From Candidatus Magnetominusculus xianensis (GTDB taxonomy: Bacteria; Nitrospirota; Thermodesulfovibrionia; Thermodesulfovibrionales; Magnetobacteriaceae), in NCBI GenBank assembly GCA_001541255.1, contig LNQR01000067.1:1-45767 (forward strand): a DNA stretch of 45,767 nucleotides, given 5' to 3'. Each line of letters opens with the position of its first letter. Within the stretch, counting starts at the first letter, position 1. The position numbers and the translations under genes are program-made. This document shows positions 42,968 through 45,767 of the stretch, piece by piece. The notes under the pieces are model-generated. The model did not search any database. It had not been told where the DNA came from and was given only the letters and a program-made list of their open reading frames with translations.

Positions 42968-45211
42968 TTATAACTGAGCCTTTAGATATGAAAATATAGT
43001 ATCAGCTATATATTCATTACCTCTATATGAAAAGTGCGCGTTATCAAAAAAGTAACCTGTTTCAACGTACTTATTATAATCTAAAGAAGAATATTTTCTC
43101 TGGAAGTCCTGATGTATATCAAGGCAGCCTATTATGCCCTTAGTGTTTAACTCTCTACAGACTTTACTATAAACATTGGACTCATATAAATAAGTGTTAT
43201 AATATGAATAATTTTTACTATCGGGATTTATCCTAATCATATAAGAGTTAATAGGCATCGTTATCGCATAAACATCACTGTGCTGGCCAAATATATTTGC
43301 TATACTTGTTACTAAATACCAAATAGCAGTATACGTACCTGAATAAAGATCATAATATTTATTTAAAGCTACACTATCTATATTGTGTGCTCGACTACTC
43401 TCATCTATTTTTATTCTTTCATCGTATTTATTAGAACATTCTAATGCAGATAAATATGTCTGTTTTAATGCGTAATAGTTAGACACAGTAGGATAGGTCT
43501 TATATTTTAATAATGCGTCAAGAGATGCGTTACAATTGTTATAACCGTTAAATATAGCGCAAGTATCAAGACAATTAATTGCCCATGAAGAATGAAAAGG
43601 GGTAATCGATAAAATAATATAATCCGGCTTTAGAGACTTTATTGAAGGCTCATAAATAAAATCTTGTTGTATTGAAGCAAACAATGGATTATATCTGAAT
43701 AATCGCAACAGAGTATCGTTAAACATTTTATCGGTATCGTAAGAAATCAGGTCACCTTCCAATCTATAACCGCCCATTCCATAGTTAATCACTTCGTATT
43801 TACCTGGATATATTGTTTCTAACTTGCTTTGCAATATAATTGAAACCGTCCTGTTAAAAGCCCCGTACCCCTGGATACTTGACCCGCCAACTAACATTAT
43901 CCTTTTTCTTTTACCTTCATTAGGGTATAAACGTTCAGAGAAGCCTCCACCTCTCGATACGGATACTCCCTGAAAACGATTATCACCTAACGCCAGCCCA
44001 GTTACATCTCTAAAAAGTGCCGTACCGTTTCTGTTTAGCAGAGAGACTTCAAAATACTCAGGATTATCGTCATAGGGATAGACAACAGTTATATATTCCC
44101 ACTTTCTGCCTCCATTATGAAAAGCTGAAACGCCAATATTCTCTGTATTCGACTTTAACATTAACATAGTGCTGAGTTCAGTGTCAGACCACACCCATGC
44201 AGATAGGGAATAATAAATATTTTTTTCGTTATTTCTCCAGTCAGTGTCAATATGCCATGTATTTGTGAACAATGTATAGTCGCCATTTACTACGACAGAC
44301 TCTAGTGAAGTTGGTGAATCAATATATTTTGGTAAGGCATTGATTAAAGAATTATTTTTATGGGGCTGTGATATTATCATTAGCATATTTGACTGATTGT
44401 CTATGATACGCCGATATTCCGTACCCTTTTGTATATCTTCAACCTTCCAGCAAGATTCTATATTGCCACAATCGTTTTGAACGCTCTTAATGTCTGAGTT
44501 ATATCTGATACTCTTAATTATGTGCTTATTATTTATAGCATCATTACGCTCCGAATTAATATTATATTTCATTTTGCTTTCAATTTCAAGCCTTATTGCA
44601 TCGATGTATTCAGCTTGTTCGGCAACCTGCTTCTTTATAGAGTTAACTTGCAAATCAAGAGGGCTTATTAATTTATTCACAATGAAAAATACTATGTGTA
44701 CTGAGCATATAAATAAAACTACCACTATAAGATATTTTGTAGAATTATATAATTCTTTAATAAATATATGAATATTGCAGGGATAACTCATGAAATAAGA
44801 GTTAACAATGTAATATATAAAAATAAATAATATTGTGTTCGTAAGTAAGACAATAACAAAACGTTTTGAATAGATATTTATTCCAAAAAAGATGGTCACT
44901 AAGTATACAACTAATATAACACCAACTGATATCGCTGTCACTAAATAATTGTTTATATCAGTGCGTGCATAGTTCCTCTTAAAATAAAGAAGTATGATAA
45001 ATATCATATTCATAACAAATATAAATATAAAGCATATTTTTAACAGACTGTATGAAGTTGCGTGTGAATCAATTTCTGTAAATCCATTGATATTTAAAGT
45101 TGATATAACCGAATATCCTGTTAATTTTAATATCATATGTGTTGCCGCATAACTTAATAATGCAGATACAGTGATGTTGATTATTGTAATAAAATAGTTT
45201 TTATTATGCAT
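42968..45211 (-). CDS. Large polytopic protein with C-terminal SGNH hydrolase-like domain
   Basis: 747 residues. About five membrane helices lie in residues 1-185, then a short coiled coil (ISPLDLQVNSIKKQVAEQAEYIDAI region) and a beta-rich section (about 290-420) that may be a carbohydrate-binding domain. An SGNH-like domain follows: block I IMLVGGSSIQGYG (GGSS in place of GDS), block II-like NYGMGGYRL and block V FDNAHFSYRGNEYIA with Asp-x-x-His. It is very AT-rich. The combination with an MBOAT gene 9 nt upstream suggests acylation of the polymer. The Ser in GGSS is retained, but the changed Asp makes catalysis uncertain. Confidence 0.75.
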   Translation of the reverse strand: MHNKNYFITIINITVSALLSYAATHMILKLTGYSVISTLNINGFTEIDSHATSYSLLKICFIFIFVMNMIFIILLYFKRNYARTDINNYLVTAISVGVILVVYLVTIFFGINIYSKRFVIVLLTNTILFIFIYYIVNSYFMSYPCNIHIFIKELYNSTKYLIVVVLFICSVHIVFFIVNKLISPLDLQVNSIKKQVAEQAEYIDAIRLEIESKMKYNINSERNDAINNKHIIKSIRYNSDIKSVQNDCGNIESCWKVEDIQKGTEYRRIIDNQSNMLMIISQPHKNNSLINALPKYIDSPTSLESVVVNGDYTLFTNTWHIDTDWRNNEKNIYYSLSAWVWSDTELSTMLMLKSNTENIGVSAFHNGGRKWEYITVVYPYDDNPEYFEVSLLNRNGTALFRDVTGLALGDNRFQGVSVSRGGGFSERLYPNEGKRKRIMLVGGSSIQGYGAFNRTVSIILQSKLETIYPGKYEVINYGMGGYRLEGDLISYDTDKMFNDTLLRLFRYNPLFASIQQDFIYEPSIKSLKPDYIILSITPFHSSWAINCLDTCAIFNGYNNCNASLDALLKYKTYPTVSNYYALKQTYLSALECSNKYDERIKIDESSRAHNIDSVALNKYYDLYSGTYTAIWYLVTSIANIFGQHSDVYAITMPINSYMIRINPDSKNYSYYNTYLYESNVYSKVCRELNTKGIIGCLDIHQDFQRKYSSLDYNKYVETGYFFDNAHFSYRGNEYIADTIFSYLKAQL

Positions 45212-45220
45212 AAAACACCA

Positions 45221-45670
45221 TCAGAAGTTAAAGTATAGAAACTCAGAGGCCATATTTTTTTCAATCATAATAATTACTGAAGTAAGCAGTAAACAGATAG
45301 ATATCAGCACTAGTTTAAAAGACGGGGATTTAATATTTGATATCTCCATTGAGTTTTTACTAAAAAAACAGACATTCAGAAATAAAAACACTGCACCATA
45401 TTGCAAAATTTCAGAGCGAAAGGATTCAAGTCCTATACCTGTAAGGCCTGACATACCTTTTAAGACTTTTATGGCGCTTTCATAAGATTTAGCCCTAAAA
45501 AAAACTAAACATATATTAACATAATTAATTGTCAAAATAGTTGCCATGATTATATTCATTTTATATTTCTTTTTTTTCCAAATATGATTAAGAACTAAAC
45601 CGGTAGACATAAGAAGATAGAACGATATGTATAGCAGGCTTGCACCATGCCATAACCCGGCGATTAACAT
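45221..45670 (-). pseudogene. C-terminal remnant of an MBOAT O-acyltransferase (AlgI-like)
   Basis: 149 residues starting MLIAGLWHGASLLYISFYLL. GLWHG holds the invariant MBOAT His, and FFRAKSYESAIKVL plus later helices match the C-terminal third of AlgI-type proteins, which normally have about 450-500 residues. An in-frame TAA (45680-45682) lies only 9 nt before the ATG, and the 97 nt upstream show no MBOAT-like frame, so the front two thirds are missing here. Either the gene is broken by an insertion or rearrangement, or the window runs into one. The remaining part could not transfer acyl groups by itself. Confidence 0.78.
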
Positions 45671-45767
45671 AGCTATATATTAATCAGTGCATAAGTAAGT
45701 GGACATAACTATGCTGCATATTGTAATTTGCGATGCATAAAAAAACTGCGAATTATGTGTGGCAATT

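Overview
The window looks like a chromosomal segment of a free-living, flagellated, Gram-negative bacterium. Several proteins have a signal peptide or one membrane segment plus periplasmic domains. There is a single-type flagellin with sigma-54 and sigma-28 promoter matches, and there are many lipid-linked glycan genes. Gene styles (REC-histidine kinase, PRC/MgtE-N/CBS protein, DUF1640 protein, VIPAKAGIQ-type repeats) would fit a Nitrospirota-like or deltaproteobacterial-like lineage. That placement is inference; no rRNA or other marker is present to settle it.

Layout. 1-500: the 3' end of a group II intron, then the decayed remains of an Mrr-like restriction endonuclease. 522-7393 (minus strand): a compact five-gene phospho-signalling operon, in transcription order zinc-ribbon/FHA protein, secreted vWA-TM-FHA protein, PP2C-TM-trypsin-TM-FHA fusion, free PP2C phosphatase, and Ser/Thr kinase-TM-TPR. 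This is the most unusual gene set here. 7.6-8.8 kb: a flavin/PNPOx-like protein and a Spy-like periplasmic helical protein. 8.9-10.8 kb: an AT-rich two-gene ATPase plus DUF4276/TOPRIM-like pair, a likely defence module. 10.9-15.7 kb: smc and a PRC/MgtE-N/CBS protein. 15.8-18.0 kb: a type II restriction-modification system with a BglI-like endonuclease, a beta-class methyltransferase, a C-protein regulator, and matching operator sequences in front of both the C and M genes.

18.1-21.2 kb: flagellin with two stacked flagellar promoters, then a REC-histidine kinase and a stand-alone receiver protein. 21.4-28.1 kb (plus strand): sugar-transfer genes (GT9, two GT4, an ArnT/PMT-like membrane transferase, UDP-glucose dehydrogenase) with a small DUF1640 membrane protein among them. 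28.1-31.5 kb: a RelA/SpoT alarmone enzyme and a MidA-like methyltransferase that carries an in-frame dispersed repeat. 31.6-32.4 kb: a HepT/MntA toxin-antitoxin pair next to a decayed IS3-family transposase end.

32.5-45.7 kb (minus strand, mostly AT-rich): an exopolysaccharide or glycan cluster with a truncated MBOAT acyltransferase, two SGNH-hydrolase-like proteins, an asparagine-synthase-like amidotransferase, three glycosyl/sugar-phosphate transferases, a methyltransferase and a TMTC-like TPR membrane protein. Two related IS-end sequences in the same orientation bracket three of these genes (32.4-37.1 kb), suggesting they arrived or were rearranged as a block. No tRNA, rRNA or CRISPR array was seen.
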